Part shown: positions 1 to 7,972 of the stretch, one piece after another
Layout of the letters: each line of letters starts with the position of its first letter
How positions within the stretch are numbered: position 1 is the stretch's first letter
Source: CAWEQW01 sp963811365
GTDB taxonomy: Bacteria > Actinomycetota > Actinomycetes > Propionibacteriales > Nocardioidaceae
Direction: 5' to 3'
DNA: 64,000 nt
Assembly (NCBI GenBank): GCA_963811365.1
Contig: CAWEQW010000008.1
Span: 682,001 to 746,000, forward strand
The notes under the pieces: model-generated
Seen by the model: only the letters and a program-made list of their open reading frames with translations
Told to the model about the DNA's origin: nothing
The model's database searches: none
Position numbers and translations under genes: made by a program

Positions 1-2
1 GC

Positions 3-587
3 ACCGCCGACCCGGTGGGGTCCGCTCCGTCGCAGCCGGGCTTCCTGACCCGCGGTGTCGAGGATCCCCAGGCGTACTACTACCGCCGAGTGTTCACCGA
101 CGCGGTGCGGGCCGTCGACGTGCTGCGGACCCATCCGCTCGTCGACGCGGACCGGATCGCGGTCACCGGCGGCAGTCAGGGGGGCGGGATCACGCTCGCC
201 GTCGCGGCGCTCGACCACCGGATCACGGCGGCGATGCCCGACGTGCCGTTCCTGTGCGACTTCCGGCGCGCCAGCCAGGTCGCGACCGGTGACCCGTACG
301 GCGAGCTGGTGCGCTACCTCAAGGCCCACCGGGACCGGGCGGCGACGGTGTTCGAGACTCTGTCGTACTTCGACGGCGCCGTGCTCGGCCGCTCCGCGAC
401 GGCCCCAGCGCTCTTCTCGGTCGCGGTGATGGACCAGGTCTGCCCGCCCTCGACGGTGTTCGCGGCCTACCACGCGTACGCCGGCCCGAAGGACCTGGTG
501 GTCTACGAGTACAACGACCACGAGGGTGGCGAGGCCTTCCAGCGCAGCAGGCAGCTGACCTGGCTCTCGGGGGTGCTCGACGGCTGA
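3..587 (+). CDS. Acetylxylan esterase / cephalosporin-C deacetylase family (AXE1), 5'-truncated
   Basis: The reading frame is open to the left edge, so the N-terminus lies outside the window and about 194 C-terminal residues are present. The pattern RGVEDPQAYYYRRVFTDAVRAVD and the nucleophile elbow GGSQGGG are typical of AXE1-family alpha/beta hydrolases that remove acetyl groups from xylo-oligosaccharides or cephalosporins. The acid residue and the late His (DHEGGE, near the end) complete the expected catalytic triad. No signal peptide can be judged. A xylose gene cluster lies about 18 kb downstream but is not adjacent, so a xylan role is only a possibility. Confidence 0.85.
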   Translation, partial: TADPVGSAPSQPGFLTRGVEDPQAYYYRRVFTDAVRAVDVLRTHPLVDADRIAVTGGSQGGGITLAVAALDHRITAAMPDVPFLCDFRRASQVATGDPYGELVRYLKAHRDRAATVFETLSYFDGAVLGRSATAPALFSVAVMDQVCPPSTVFAAYHAYAGPKDLVVYEYNDHEGGEAFQRSRQLTWLSGVLDG

Positions 588-607
588 CGGGGCCCCGGTC
601 GTCCCGC

Positions 608-840
608 TCACGGTCGCAGGGCCAGCGTGCCACGGCCGAAGTCGACGACCGCCCACTCCTGGACGAGCAGCTCGCAGCCCAGAAACCCGTCGATCCCGCC
701 GGTGGCGGGCCGCGGCCTCCGAGCCTGCCGACCGCCTCGATGCCGTAGCCCGGCTGCACGGGTGCCGGCCGCAGTCCCGCCCGGGTCGCGACGTCGTGGG
801 TGACCATCGCCCGGAACCGCGCGTTGGAGTGGACCATCAG
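608..840 (-). pseudogene. Decayed retropepsin-like aspartyl protease fragment
   Basis: Two minus-strand frames together resemble the C-terminal part of a bacterial retropepsin-like protein. The first (about 840-720) reads MVHSNARFRAMVTHDVATRA followed by a G-I-E-A-V-G stretch. The second (about 719-608) contains GGIDGFLGCELL and ends AVVDFGRGTLALRP, the usual IDGxLG...AVVDF..xTLxLR finish. The frame changes near 715 and the active-site DTGA part is not seen. The remainder of the 588-1083 interval shows no convincing gene. Recognition is by motif only. Confidence 0.4.
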
Positions 841-1026
841 GTCGGCCGGCCCGCGACCGCGGCCGGCACGAAGGGACGAAGCCCCGAGACCTGCCTGAAG
901 GCCAGTCGGACGCCATCTCCGTGCACTGCCCCGACTCTACGTGCGCCGGCAGCGCGGGGCGGCCGCGGGAGCGCTGGCGTGGCCAGCGACGCGAGCGAAC
1001 GCGTGACGCAGGACCGTACCGGGCTC

Positions 1027-1042
1027 TTGAACGGCGGTTCAA
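1027..1042. promoter_or_regulatory. Palindrome TTGAAC-GGCG-GTTCAA upstream of gcvT-like gene
   Basis: A perfect 6-bp inverted repeat with a 4-bp centre lies about 42 bp before the GTG start at 1084. A GAGGAT hexamer at 1051 could be the -10 element. The shape fits a dimeric repressor site such as that of a TetR-type regulator; no regulator gene is adjacent. Confidence 0.35.
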
Positions 1043-1083
1043 CCCCGTGGGAGGATGCGGCCTTGGTCGAACCGGAGGTCCGA

Positions 1084-2193
1084 GTGAACGAGAGCGAAGC
1101 GATCAGGACCGCGTTCTATGACGTGACCGCCGCGCACGGCGGTTCGCACCTCGAGGACGGCGGGTGGATGTGGCTCGAGGGGTTCGGCGACGTTGCCACG
1201 GAGTACGCGGCGATCCGCAACGATGTGGCGGTGTGGGACGTCTCGCCGCTGAACAAGTGGGAGTTCCGCGGACCCGACGCCCTGAGGGGCGCCCAGCGGG
1301 TGTTCAGCAACGACGCGCTCGGCCTCGAGGTCGGGCAGGTGCGGTACGGCGCGTTCCTCGATGCCGACGGGCTCATGGTGGACGACGGGACCGTGTTCAA
1401 CACCGCGCACAAGGACCACTGCTGGGTGATGACCAACGGTCGCGACCATGAGGAGCGCTTCGCGGACGTGTTGCAGGACCTCGACGCGGAGTTCGAGTGG
1501 ATCACGCTCTCGATGCCGCACCTCGGCGTGGTCGGTCCGCGCTCTCGCGAGGTCGTCCAGAAGCTCACCGACGAGGACATCGGGTCGCTGCGGTACTTCC
1601 GGTTCATCCCGCGGCCGATCCGGGTCGCGGGCGTGGACGTGCACCTGTCGCGCACCGGGTACGGCGGCGAGCTCGGGTACGAGCTCTTCCTGCGCAACCC
1701 CGCCGACGCGGAGACGCTGTGGAACGCGGTCCTCGGCGCCGGCGTCACGCCGATCGGCACCGACGCCATCGAGGTCGCCCGGGTGGAGGCCGGGCTGATC
1801 GTGACCGGCTACGACTACGAGCCGCACGAGCGCACGCCGTTCGACTTCAACCTCGACCGAATGGTGCGGCTCGACCGAGAGCTCGGTTTCGCCGGCGAGG
1901 CCGCGCTGCGCGCCGTGACCGCGGATCGGCCCAACCGCTTCGTCACGCTGCGCTACGAGGCCGACACGCTCCCCGAGTACGGGGCGGCGGTCACGAAGGA
2001 GGGCGAAGCGGTGGGAGTCCTCACGAGCCCGACGAACAGCCCGAAGTTCGGCAAGATCGGGCTCGCGGTGATCGCGAGCGAGCAGGCGAGCGTGGGGAAC
2101 AGGCTGGGCGTGGCCGTCGGCGACGCGATCGTCTCCGCAACGGTCGACGTGCTCCCGATCTATGACACGGAGAAGAAGCGCCCCCGCGCGTAG
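1084..2193 (+). CDS. GcvT-like aminomethyltransferase / folate-dependent demethylase family protein
   Basis: This 369-residue protein has the GCV_T fold: a tetrahydrofolate-binding N-terminal part (DVAVWDVSPLNKWEFRGPDA, then VDDGTVFN) and the C-terminal barrel (RFVTLRYEAD...PEYGAAV...VGVLTSPTNSPKFGKIGLAVI). The family takes one-carbon units from N-, O- or S-methyl substrates to tetrahydrofolate; glycine-cleavage T protein and DMSP demethylase are members. No gcvH or gcvP is nearby, so classical glycine cleavage is unlikely and the substrate is unknown. The GTG start is chosen because GGAGG lies 5 nt upstream (1074-1078); the frame is open further 5' but without family similarity. Confidence 0.8.
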   Translation: MNESEAIRTAFYDVTAAHGGSHLEDGGWMWLEGFGDVATEYAAIRNDVAVWDVSPLNKWEFRGPDALRGAQRVFSNDALGLEVGQVRYGAFLDADGLMVDDGTVFNTAHKDHCWVMTNGRDHEERFADVLQDLDAEFEWITLSMPHLGVVGPRSREVVQKLTDEDIGSLRYFRFIPRPIRVAGVDVHLSRTGYGGELGYELFLRNPADAETLWNAVLGAGVTPIGTDAIEVARVEAGLIVTGYDYEPHERTPFDFNLDRMVRLDRELGFAGEAALRAVTADRPNRFVTLRYEADTLPEYGAAVTKEGEAVGVLTSPTNSPKFGKIGLAVIASEQASVGNRLGVAVGDAIVSATVDVLPIYDTEKKRPRA

Positions 2194-2494
2194 CGTCCGG
2201 CGACGATCGTCGTCAGCTCGTCGAAGCTGCACGGTGCCTCCGTGATCCTCGCTCTGACGGCCGGTTCCCGAGATTCCCAGGCGTGCGCCCCCACCGGCCC
2301 CTGTCGACACGTAGTCCCTCAACCGTGCAGTGAGCGCTTGAGCAGGGCATCCACGGGGCGGGGCGCTTGTCGGCGAAGGCGCGGCGACAAGGCGCACGGA
2401 ACTCCCTCTGAGTGCCCGACGGGACGGCCCAGTGACGTTCGAGAGCGACCGACGACCCTCACGCTCATCATCGTTGCGGGCGCGGATCGCCTCA

Positions 2495-2860
2495 TGCGAC
2501 GGCTGGGAGGCCCTGCTGCCGGGTGCGTGTCTTCGTCAGGTGGTGCAGTTGTGGTTGCGATACGAGCTGGAGCCAGCCGGTTGCCGAGCAGGTGGTGTTC
2601 TCGAACGACTTCGCCAACCGGCGTGAACGGCCGAGGCGCCCGCAGGCGACCTGGAGGCGCCAGGCGTGCCGTGGAAGGTGGCCTCGCCGTTGGACGACCC
2701 GCGGGCACGGTGCGTGTCGATGACCACCATCGACGGGATCGCGTCGGTGCCACCGTCGGGCCCGTGGGCGGCAGCGTGCAGCACCGTCAGAGCGGGCCAG
2801 AGTCAGGCGGTGGTGATGCAGACGGTGGCCCGTCGGACCCGCCTGGCGACGCCGAGGACC
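2495..2860 (-). pseudogene. Remnant of an IS5-family (DDE) transposase
   Basis: Minus-strand fragments recall an IS5-type transposase. About 2740-2655 reads SMVVIDTHRARGSSNGEATF, matching the IDSQSxRxxxxGG region around a catalytic Asp. About 2622-2520 reads RRLAKSFENTTCSATGWLQL, matching the C-terminal RRLxKDFExxxxSAxAWL signature. The middle is deleted and the pieces are in different frames. No flanking inverted repeats were recognised. The rest of the 862-bp gap (2194-3055) holds only short unrecognised open stretches. Confidence 0.55.
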
Positions 2861-3042
2861 GCAACGACCCCGACAGACCCCGTCCTGACCCGGGCCGTCG
2901 AGCCGGCGGCACATACGCCCGGTTCACCGCGTTGCGGATCCAGCGCACCTGGGGCAGCGTCGCCACGATCCCCGTCCCAGCTCCGGCGCGCGGTCCGGCC
3001 GGCTCACGAACCCGCGCCCCCTGCGCGCGCTCGGCGCACGGA

Positions 3043-3048
3043 TACGCT
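3043..3048 (+). promoter_or_regulatory. -10 box TACGCT for a leaderless SDR transcript
   Basis: TACGCT fits TANNNT and ends exactly 7 nt before the ATG at 3056, with no Shine-Dalgarno between, so the mRNA probably begins at the start codon. Confidence 0.5.
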
Positions 3049-3055
3049 CGCCCCC

Positions 3056-3835
3056 ATGTCGTTGCCTCTGGCTGGACGCACAGCAGTCGTCACTGGTGTC
3101 AGCCGCAGGCGTGGCATCGGGTTCGCCGTCGCATCCCGGCTTGCGTCGATGGGCGCATCGCTCGCGGTGCACCACCACCTCCCCCACGACGCGACCGAGT
3201 ACGGATCCGCCGACGATCTGCGCGAGCTCCTCACGGTCCTCCGCGGCTCGCTCAGCGGCGACGCCGACCTCGTCGACGTACGCGGGGACCTCGCCGACGC
3301 AGCAACCGCCCAGGAGCTCATCCCAGCGGTGAACGGCATGCTGGGTCATGTCGACGTGTTGGTCTGCAACCATGCACACGGCGGTGACGCTGTCGGACTG
3401 ACGGAGCTCACTGCTGCGGCGCTGGACCGACACTGGGCCGTGAACACGCGCGCAACGCTGTTGCTCACCAAGGCGTTCGCGGCGCAGCACGACGGTCGCA
3501 GCGGGGGAAGGGTCATCTGGATGACCTCAGGCCAGATGCTCGGACCGATGAGCGACAACCTCGCGTACGCCACCTCCAAGGCGGCCCTCGCCGGAGCCAC
3601 GTGGTCGGTCGCGGACGAGCTCGCCGACAGGGGCGTCCTGCTGAACACCGTCAACCCCGGACCCGTGAACACCGGCTACCTCGACGAGGCGCCTCCCGCC
3701 GTACTCGAGCGGTTCCCCCAGCACCGGCTCGGGGAGCCCGATGATCCCGCCCGGCTGATCGCGTGGCTCGTCAGCGACGAAGGCCGGTGGATCGTGGGAC
3801 AGGTGCTCAGCTCAGAGGGCGGCTTCCGTCGATAG
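3056..3835 (+). CDS. SDR family oxidoreductase
   Basis: A 259-residue classical short-chain dehydrogenase/reductase. The cofactor-binding loop TGVSRRRGIG is near residue 14, a CNHAHG sequence replaces the usual NNAG near residue 105, the catalytic Ser lies in WMTSGQ and the YxxxK pair in YATSK (about residues 171-175), followed by NPGPVNTG. The late ILSSEGG-like ending resembles 3-oxoacyl-ACP reductase-type members; the substrate cannot be read. Similarity upstream of 3056 is lacking although the frame is open, and the ATG is preceded by a well-placed -10 box, so a leaderless start is preferred. It sits alone between decayed sequences. Confidence 0.85.
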   Translation: MSLPLAGRTAVVTGVSRRRGIGFAVASRLASMGASLAVHHHLPHDATEYGSADDLRELLTVLRGSLSGDADLVDVRGDLADAATAQELIPAVNGMLGHVDVLVCNHAHGGDAVGLTELTAAALDRHWAVNTRATLLLTKAFAAQHDGRSGGRVIWMTSGQMLGPMSDNLAYATSKAALAGATWSVADELADRGVLLNTVNPGPVNTGYLDEAPPAVLERFPQHRLGEPDDPARLIAWLVSDEGRWIVGQVLSSEGGFRR

Positions 3836-3954
3836 GCCCACGACGTACGCCCGGTAGGCGACGCGGGCGGGTGGTCGTGGCTCGGCTGCGGCACTTCCGA
3901 GCGGGCACGACCAGCGCTGCAGAACGGCCGAGCAGCGGACTTTGTCGGGGCGCG

Positions 3955-4172
3955 CTGGAGCCCGACGGGATCGCCCCCGTCGTCGGCTCCGCCGGCTTCG
4001 AGCCGACGACGGGGGTCCGGTCGCTCACTCCTGAGCTCACGAAGGGCCTCGAGTCCGACCTGGTCGTGCTCGCCGACCGGGAGGCGGAGCGTCGGCGCAG
4101 ACATCGAGCGGGCGGTCGACCGGTACGTCGCGATGACGCGCGCCACCCGGCAGCTCGTCGTGCTCAGACCTC
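3955..4172 (+). pseudogene. C-terminal remnant of a HelR/UvrD-type helicase
   Basis: One frame reads VRSLTPELTKGLESDLVVLA and the next, after an indel near 4090, reads IERAVDRYVAMTRATRQLVV. Together these match the final motifs of UvrD-like superfamily 1 ATPases of the HelD/HelR type (KGLEFDxVVL...LYVAMTRATQxLVVL). HelR recycles stalled RNA polymerase and can protect against rifamycins. Only about 70 residues of C-terminal sequence remain and the helicase core is absent, so this is a relic. It overlaps the 3' end of the GNAT gene on the other strand. Confidence 0.55.
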
Positions 4173-4724
4173 GCGGCGCATCACGCAGTTCCTGGTCCCC
4201 TTCGGCCGGACGAAGCTGAACCCCGTCTCCTCGAAGAGGGCCCTCGTCCCGTCGTACAGGACCGACACCTTCTTGCCGTCGTTGTCGTGCGGGTAGCCCT
4301 CGACGACGCCACCACCGGACTGCGCGATCAGGTCGAGCGCGCCGCGCAGGGCGATCGCCGAGAGTCCTTGCCTGCGGTGCTTCTTGTCCACGAACAGGCA
4401 GGTGATGCGGTAGTCGGGCACCACGTCGAGCTCGGCGTCGTACTGCTTGCGGTGGTAGATGTTCGGTAGCTCCTCCGGGCTGCCGTACTGGCACCAGGCC
4501 ACGGCCTCGTCGCCCTCGAACACCAGCGCGGCGTGCGCGCGGCCCTCGTCGACCAGCCGCTGCTTGAGGGCGCGGTTGCCCTCGGCGGTGCGGGTCTTCT
4601 CGGCGGCGAGGGTGTGGAACCACGTGCACCAGCAGCCGCCGAACACACCGTTGTGCCGCTCCATGAACCGTGCGAAGGCCTCCCAGGTGTCGGGGGCCAG
4701 CGGCTTGACGGTGTGCTCGCTCAT
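4164..4724 (-). CDS. GNAT family N-acetyltransferase
   Basis: This 186-residue protein has the acetyl-CoA-binding segment ITCLFVDKKHRRQGLSAIAL (the RxxGxx loop of motif A) followed by an amphipathic helix and a GFSFVRP strand typical of the GNAT fold. The N-terminal RHNGVFGGCWCTWFHT stretch is characteristic of a bacterial subgroup of unknown acceptor. The ATG at 4724 is the first plausible start and the length is normal. It is transcribed away from the HIT gene across a 190-bp gap. Confidence 0.85.
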   Translation of the reverse strand: MSEHTVKPLAPDTWEAFARFMERHNGVFGGCWCTWFHTLAAEKTRTAEGNRALKQRLVDEGRAHAALVFEGDEAVAWCQYGSPEELPNIYHRKQYDAELDVVPDYRITCLFVDKKHRRQGLSAIALRGALDLIAQSGGGVVEGYPHDNDGKKVSVLYDGTRALFEETGFSFVRPKGTRNCVMRREV

Positions 4725-4901
4725 CGGTGACGCCTCCGGGCGCGGCTCGGGAGAGGACGGCCCCTAGGATGCCTCGTCCTCCGGCAGCTCGGGAAGGGGC
4801 GACCATTCGGACCGGCACTCGGCGCCGACTCGGCGACGCCGCACGCGGGAAGCACGGGTCCCGGTCCGGCGAGTGCCGGTCGGAGTGGCCGTGCGCCGTG
4901 C

Positions 4902-4907
4902 TTGGAT
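4902..4907 (+). promoter_or_regulatory. -10-like box TTGGAT before the HIT gene
   Basis: TTGGAT ends 7 nt before the GTG at 4915, the spacing seen for other leaderless genes in this window. It departs from TANNNT at the second position. Confidence 0.35.
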
Positions 4908-4914
4908 GGCCATC

Positions 4915-5376
4915 GTGACCTCCGACGAGCTCGTCACCGGATGCCTCTCGTGTGCCCAGCAGGCCCACCCGTACCGCCCACCGGCCGAGGACGTCGTGCA
5001 CACCGACCACTGGCGGGTCGCGCACGCGTTCAACAGCACGTTGGCCGGCTGGCTCGTCATCCTCCCGACCCGGCACATCACGTCGTTCACCGAGCTGGCT
5101 CCCGAGGCGGCCGACGAGCTCGGCGGCCTCGTGCGGCGGCTGAGCACGGCGCTCGAGCAGGTGACCGGCTGCGTCAAGACCTACCTCATGCAGTTCTCCG
5201 AGGCCGAGGGCTTCTCCCACCTGCACCTCCACCTCGTGCCGCGGTCCCCGAACCAGCCCGAGGACGTCCGCGGGCCCCGCGTGTTCGGCTATCTCACCGA
5301 TGACGAGGCGCAGTGGCTGTCTGCTGCACGCCGCGACGAGATCGCGCTGGCGCTGCGGGAGGCGTACGCCGAGTGA
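4915..5376 (+). CDS. HIT family protein
   Basis: A 153-residue histidine-triad protein. The triad lies in HLHLHLVPR (about residues 102-106), preceded by GWLVILPTRHITSFTEL and KTYLMQFSEAEGFSHLH, the usual HIT layout. Members hydrolyse or transfer nucleotides at alpha-phosphates; the substrate is not predictable. ATG 4906 would add three residues; GTG 4915 is preferred because a -10-like hexamer lies 7 nt before it, implying a leaderless mRNA. The gene ends 12 bp before the convergent DeoR gene. Confidence 0.85.
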   Translation: MTSDELVTGCLSCAQQAHPYRPPAEDVVHTDHWRVAHAFNSTLAGWLVILPTRHITSFTELAPEAADELGGLVRRLSTALEQVTGCVKTYLMQFSEAEGFSHLHLHLVPRSPNQPEDVRGPRVFGYLTDDEAQWLSAARRDEIALALREAYAE

Positions 5377-5388
5377 GGCACCAGCGGG

Positions 5389-6201
5389 TCAGACCACGAC
5401 GACCTCGACGCCGTGCGACCTCAGCCCCGCGACGGTGTCCGCGGCGGCGGAGGCGTCCGTGACCACGGTCGAGACCGCCACGGCGTCGCAGATCCGCGCG
5501 AAGGTGCGACGCCCGAGCTTCTCCCCGCCGGCCACGACGGTCACGCGCGACGAGCGCTCGACCATCAGCGCGTTGATGCCGGCCTCGCCCTCGTGGAAGC
5601 ACGAGGTGCCGTCCTCGGCGGTGAAGCCGTCGACGCCGAGGAACAGGTGGTCGATCCAGAGCTCGCGCAGCACCATCGTCGCGAGCGGCCCGGTCAGCTC
5701 ATAGGACTGCGGCCGGGCGATGCCGCCGAGGGTCACCGTCCGGATGTGCGGGCGCAGCACCATCTCGGCGGCGATGTTCAAGGCGTTGGTCACGACCGTG
5801 AGCCCGGGGCGGGTGCCGCTGTCCAGGAGATCGCCCCGCGCGGCCAGCCGTCGCGCCGTCGCCGAGGTCGTCGTGCCGCCGTTGAAGCCGGCGACGTCGC
5901 CGGGCCTCACGAGCGCCGCGGCGGTGACCGCGATGCGCTCCTTCACCCCGTCGCCCTTGCCGCGGTAGCGGACCGGGAGGTCGTAGGCGACGGAGGTGGC
6001 GACCACGCCGCCGTGCGTGCGGGTGACCAGCTGCTGGCGGGCCAGCGCGTTGAAGTCGCGGCGGACGGTCGCCTCGGAGACCCCGAGCGCCTCGGCGGCC
6101 TCCGTCACCGACAGGCGGCCCTTGTCCGCGAGCAGGTCGAGCAGGAGCCCGAGCCTGGACGGACGGCTCTCCCGTCCGGCGGCCCCCTCGTCCTCGCTCA
6201 C
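5389..6201 (-). CDS. DeoR/GlpR family transcriptional regulator of the amino-sugar operon
   Basis: This 270-residue protein has an N-terminal winged helix (LSVTEAAEALGVSEATVRRD, about residues 31-50) and a C-terminal DeoR sensor domain with the phosphosugar-binding pattern GFNGGTTT, VVTNAL and a late VVTDASA. DeoR-family repressors usually respond to phosphorylated sugars. It is the last gene of the minus-strand ABC importer operon, 7 bp after the second permease, so it probably responds to an amino-sugar phosphate made by the divergent SIS/ROK/NagA genes. The repeated TGATCGTT motifs in the 9239-9478 gap are candidate sites. Confidence 0.88.
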   Translation of the reverse strand: MSEDEGAAGRESRPSRLGLLLDLLADKGRLSVTEAAEALGVSEATVRRDFNALARQQLVTRTHGGVVATSVAYDLPVRYRGKGDGVKERIAVTAAALVRPGDVAGFNGGTTTSATARRLAARGDLLDSGTRPGLTVVTNALNIAAEMVLRPHIRTVTLGGIARPQSYELTGPLATMVLRELWIDHLFLGVDGFTAEDGTSCFHEGEAGINALMVERSSRVTVVAGGEKLGRRTFARICDAVAVSTVVTDASAAADTVAGLRSHGVEVVVV

Positions 6202-6208
6202 GACTTCT

Positions 6209-7051
6209 TCACTTGACTCCGCCCGCGGTCAGCCCGGCGACCAGCCGGCGCTCGATGAGTGCGAAGAGCAGCACCACGGGCAGGATACCGATGACGGAGA
6301 CGCCGAAGACGTACTGCCAGGAAGTCTGGTACTGACCCACGAACTTGGTCAGCGCCACCGACAAGGGCTGGTTCTCGGCGGTCGTCAGGATCACCAGGCT
6401 GGCCGCGAACTCGTTCCACGCCGCCACGAAGGTGAAGATCACGGCGGTGACGATGCCGGGCCAGACCAGTGGCAGCGTGACCTGCCGCAGGATCTGCAGC
6501 CTCGACGCCCCGTCGAGCGCCGCCGCCTCGTCGATCTCACCGGGCACGCCGGCGAAGAACGAGTGCATGATCCACACCGCGAACGAGAGGTTGAACGCCG
6601 CGTTGACGAGGATCATCGCGAGCCAGGTGTCGTTGATGCCCAGGGCCAGGAACTCCCGGAACAGCCCGGCGGCCAGCACGGTCGGCTGGAGCATCTGCGT
6701 GATCAGCACCACGAGAAGGAAGAGCAGCCGCCCCGGGAACCGCTGCCGCGCGGTGTAGTACGCCGCCGGCATCGCCACCACCAGCACCAGCAGCGTTGCG
6801 CACACCGAGATCACGATCGTGCTGACCACGTTGTAGGGCAGCGGCGTCTCCGGGGTGCTCCACATCCTCAGGTAGTTCTCCGGGTGCCACGTCCGCGGCA
6901 GGTACGTCGGCGGGACGCCCAGGATCTCCGCGCGGCTCTTGAACGAGCCGACCAGCATCACGAGGTACGGCGCCAGGAAGATCAGCGCCACGATGGTCCC
7001 GGCCAGTGTGAGCAGCCAGCGGGGACGACGCTTCGGCGAGGGACCCGACAC
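6209..7051 (-). CDS. Carbohydrate ABC transporter permease (MalG/DasC type)
   Basis: This 280-residue membrane protein has about six hydrophobic segments. The EAA loop, DEAAALDGASRLQILRQVTL, couples to the ATPase and identifies a binding-protein-dependent sugar permease of the CUT1 class. The N-terminal form (short tail, TM1 near residues 15-35) is that of the MalG/DasC partner. It follows the other permease by 3 bp. No ATP-binding subunit is encoded here; Streptomyces DasABC borrows the shared ATPase MsiK, and the same is likely here. Confidence 0.9.
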   Translation of the reverse strand: MSGPSPKRRPRWLLTLAGTIVALIFLAPYLVMLVGSFKSRAEILGVPPTYLPRTWHPENYLRMWSTPETPLPYNVVSTIVISVCATLLVLVVAMPAAYYTARQRFPGRLLFLLVVLITQMLQPTVLAAGLFREFLALGINDTWLAMILVNAAFNLSFAVWIMHSFFAGVPGEIDEAAALDGASRLQILRQVTLPLVWPGIVTAVIFTFVAAWNEFAASLVILTTAENQPLSVALTKFVGQYQTSWQYVFGVSVIGILPVVLLFALIERRLVAGLTAGGVK

Positions 7052-7054
7052 CGC

Positions 7055-7945
7055 TCAGTCCTCCCGCATCGGCCGGACCACCCGCAGGTAGACCAGGATC
7101 ACCGCCAGCACGAGCAGGAAGTTCACGACGCTCAGGGCGCTCGCCGTGTCGACCGCCCGGTCGTTCTGGATCAGCTTGAAGATCAGCGTCGTCGTGGTGT
7201 CCGCGTCGTACCCGGGGATGCTGCCGGTCAGCGTGCGCAGGATCGGGAGCGAGTTGAACACGTTGATGATGTTGATGATCGTCGCCACCGCGAGCGCCGC
7301 CCGCAGGTTCGGCAGCACGACGTGCAGATAGGAGCGCCAGCGCGTCGCACCGTCGATCCGCGCCGCCTCCAGCAGGTCGCCGGGGATCGTCTGCAGCCCG
7401 GCCAGCAGCGTGTACGTCGTGAACGGCAGCGACACGAACACCGCCACGCCCATGGACAGCAGGAAGGCCGGCACCGCGTTCTTCGTGAAGCCGTAGGGCT
7501 GGTCGAGCACCCCCACGTCGACGAGCATCCGGTTGAAGATCCCGTAGAACGGGTCGAAGCCGTAGTAGAAGACCACCGACGTCATCACGACGCTGGCGGC
7601 CCACGGCACGATGACCGCGAGCCGGACCAGCCGCCGTCCCGGGAACGCCTCGTTGAGCAGCTGCGCGAGGGCCAGCGACACCAGCAGGGTCACCGCCACC
7701 ACGCCGACCACCCACACGACGGTGTTGCCCAGGACCCGCAACAGCCCGTCGATGTCCAGCAGGGCCTGGTAGTTCTGCAGCCCGGCCGCACCACGGTCGA
7801 CGCCGAACTCCGAGACGTCACGAAACGACGTCCAGGCCATGTAGCCCGCCGGGAAGAAGACCACCACGACCACGAGCAGGAGCGTCGGGCCGATCCACGG
7901 CAGCGAGCCGACGAACGAGCGCAGGGACGACTTCCCGGCGGGCAT
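7055..7945 (-). CDS. Carbohydrate ABC transporter permease (MalF/DasB type)
   Basis: A 296-residue inner-membrane permease with six likely transmembrane segments. Its EAA loop (about residues 190-215) reads LLEAARIDGATRWRSYLHVV and TM1 contains IGPTLLLVVVVVFFPAGYMA. It lies 27 bp downstream of the substrate-binding lipoprotein gene and pairs with the MalG-type permease to form the membrane channel of a CUT1 importer. The context (NagA, ROK kinase, GH20) suggests GlcNAc or chito-oligosaccharide as substrate. Confidence 0.9.
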   Translation of the reverse strand: MPAGKSSLRSFVGSLPWIGPTLLLVVVVVFFPAGYMAWTSFRDVSEFGVDRGAAGLQNYQALLDIDGLLRVLGNTVVWVVGVVAVTLLVSLALAQLLNEAFPGRRLVRLAVIVPWAASVVMTSVVFYYGFDPFYGIFNRMLVDVGVLDQPYGFTKNAVPAFLLSMGVAVFVSLPFTTYTLLAGLQTIPGDLLEAARIDGATRWRSYLHVVLPNLRAALAVATIINIINVFNSLPILRTLTGSIPGYDADTTTTLIFKLIQNDRAVDTASALSVVNFLLVLAVILVYLRVVRPMRED

Positions 7946-7972
7946 CGCTGGTGCCTCCTCTCGGCGTCCGCG

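Noticed and set aside
1027..1042. LexA (SOS) box
   Set aside because: It has GAAC-N4-GTTC but the outer bases and the central RNRY pattern do not fit, and the downstream gene is not a repair gene.
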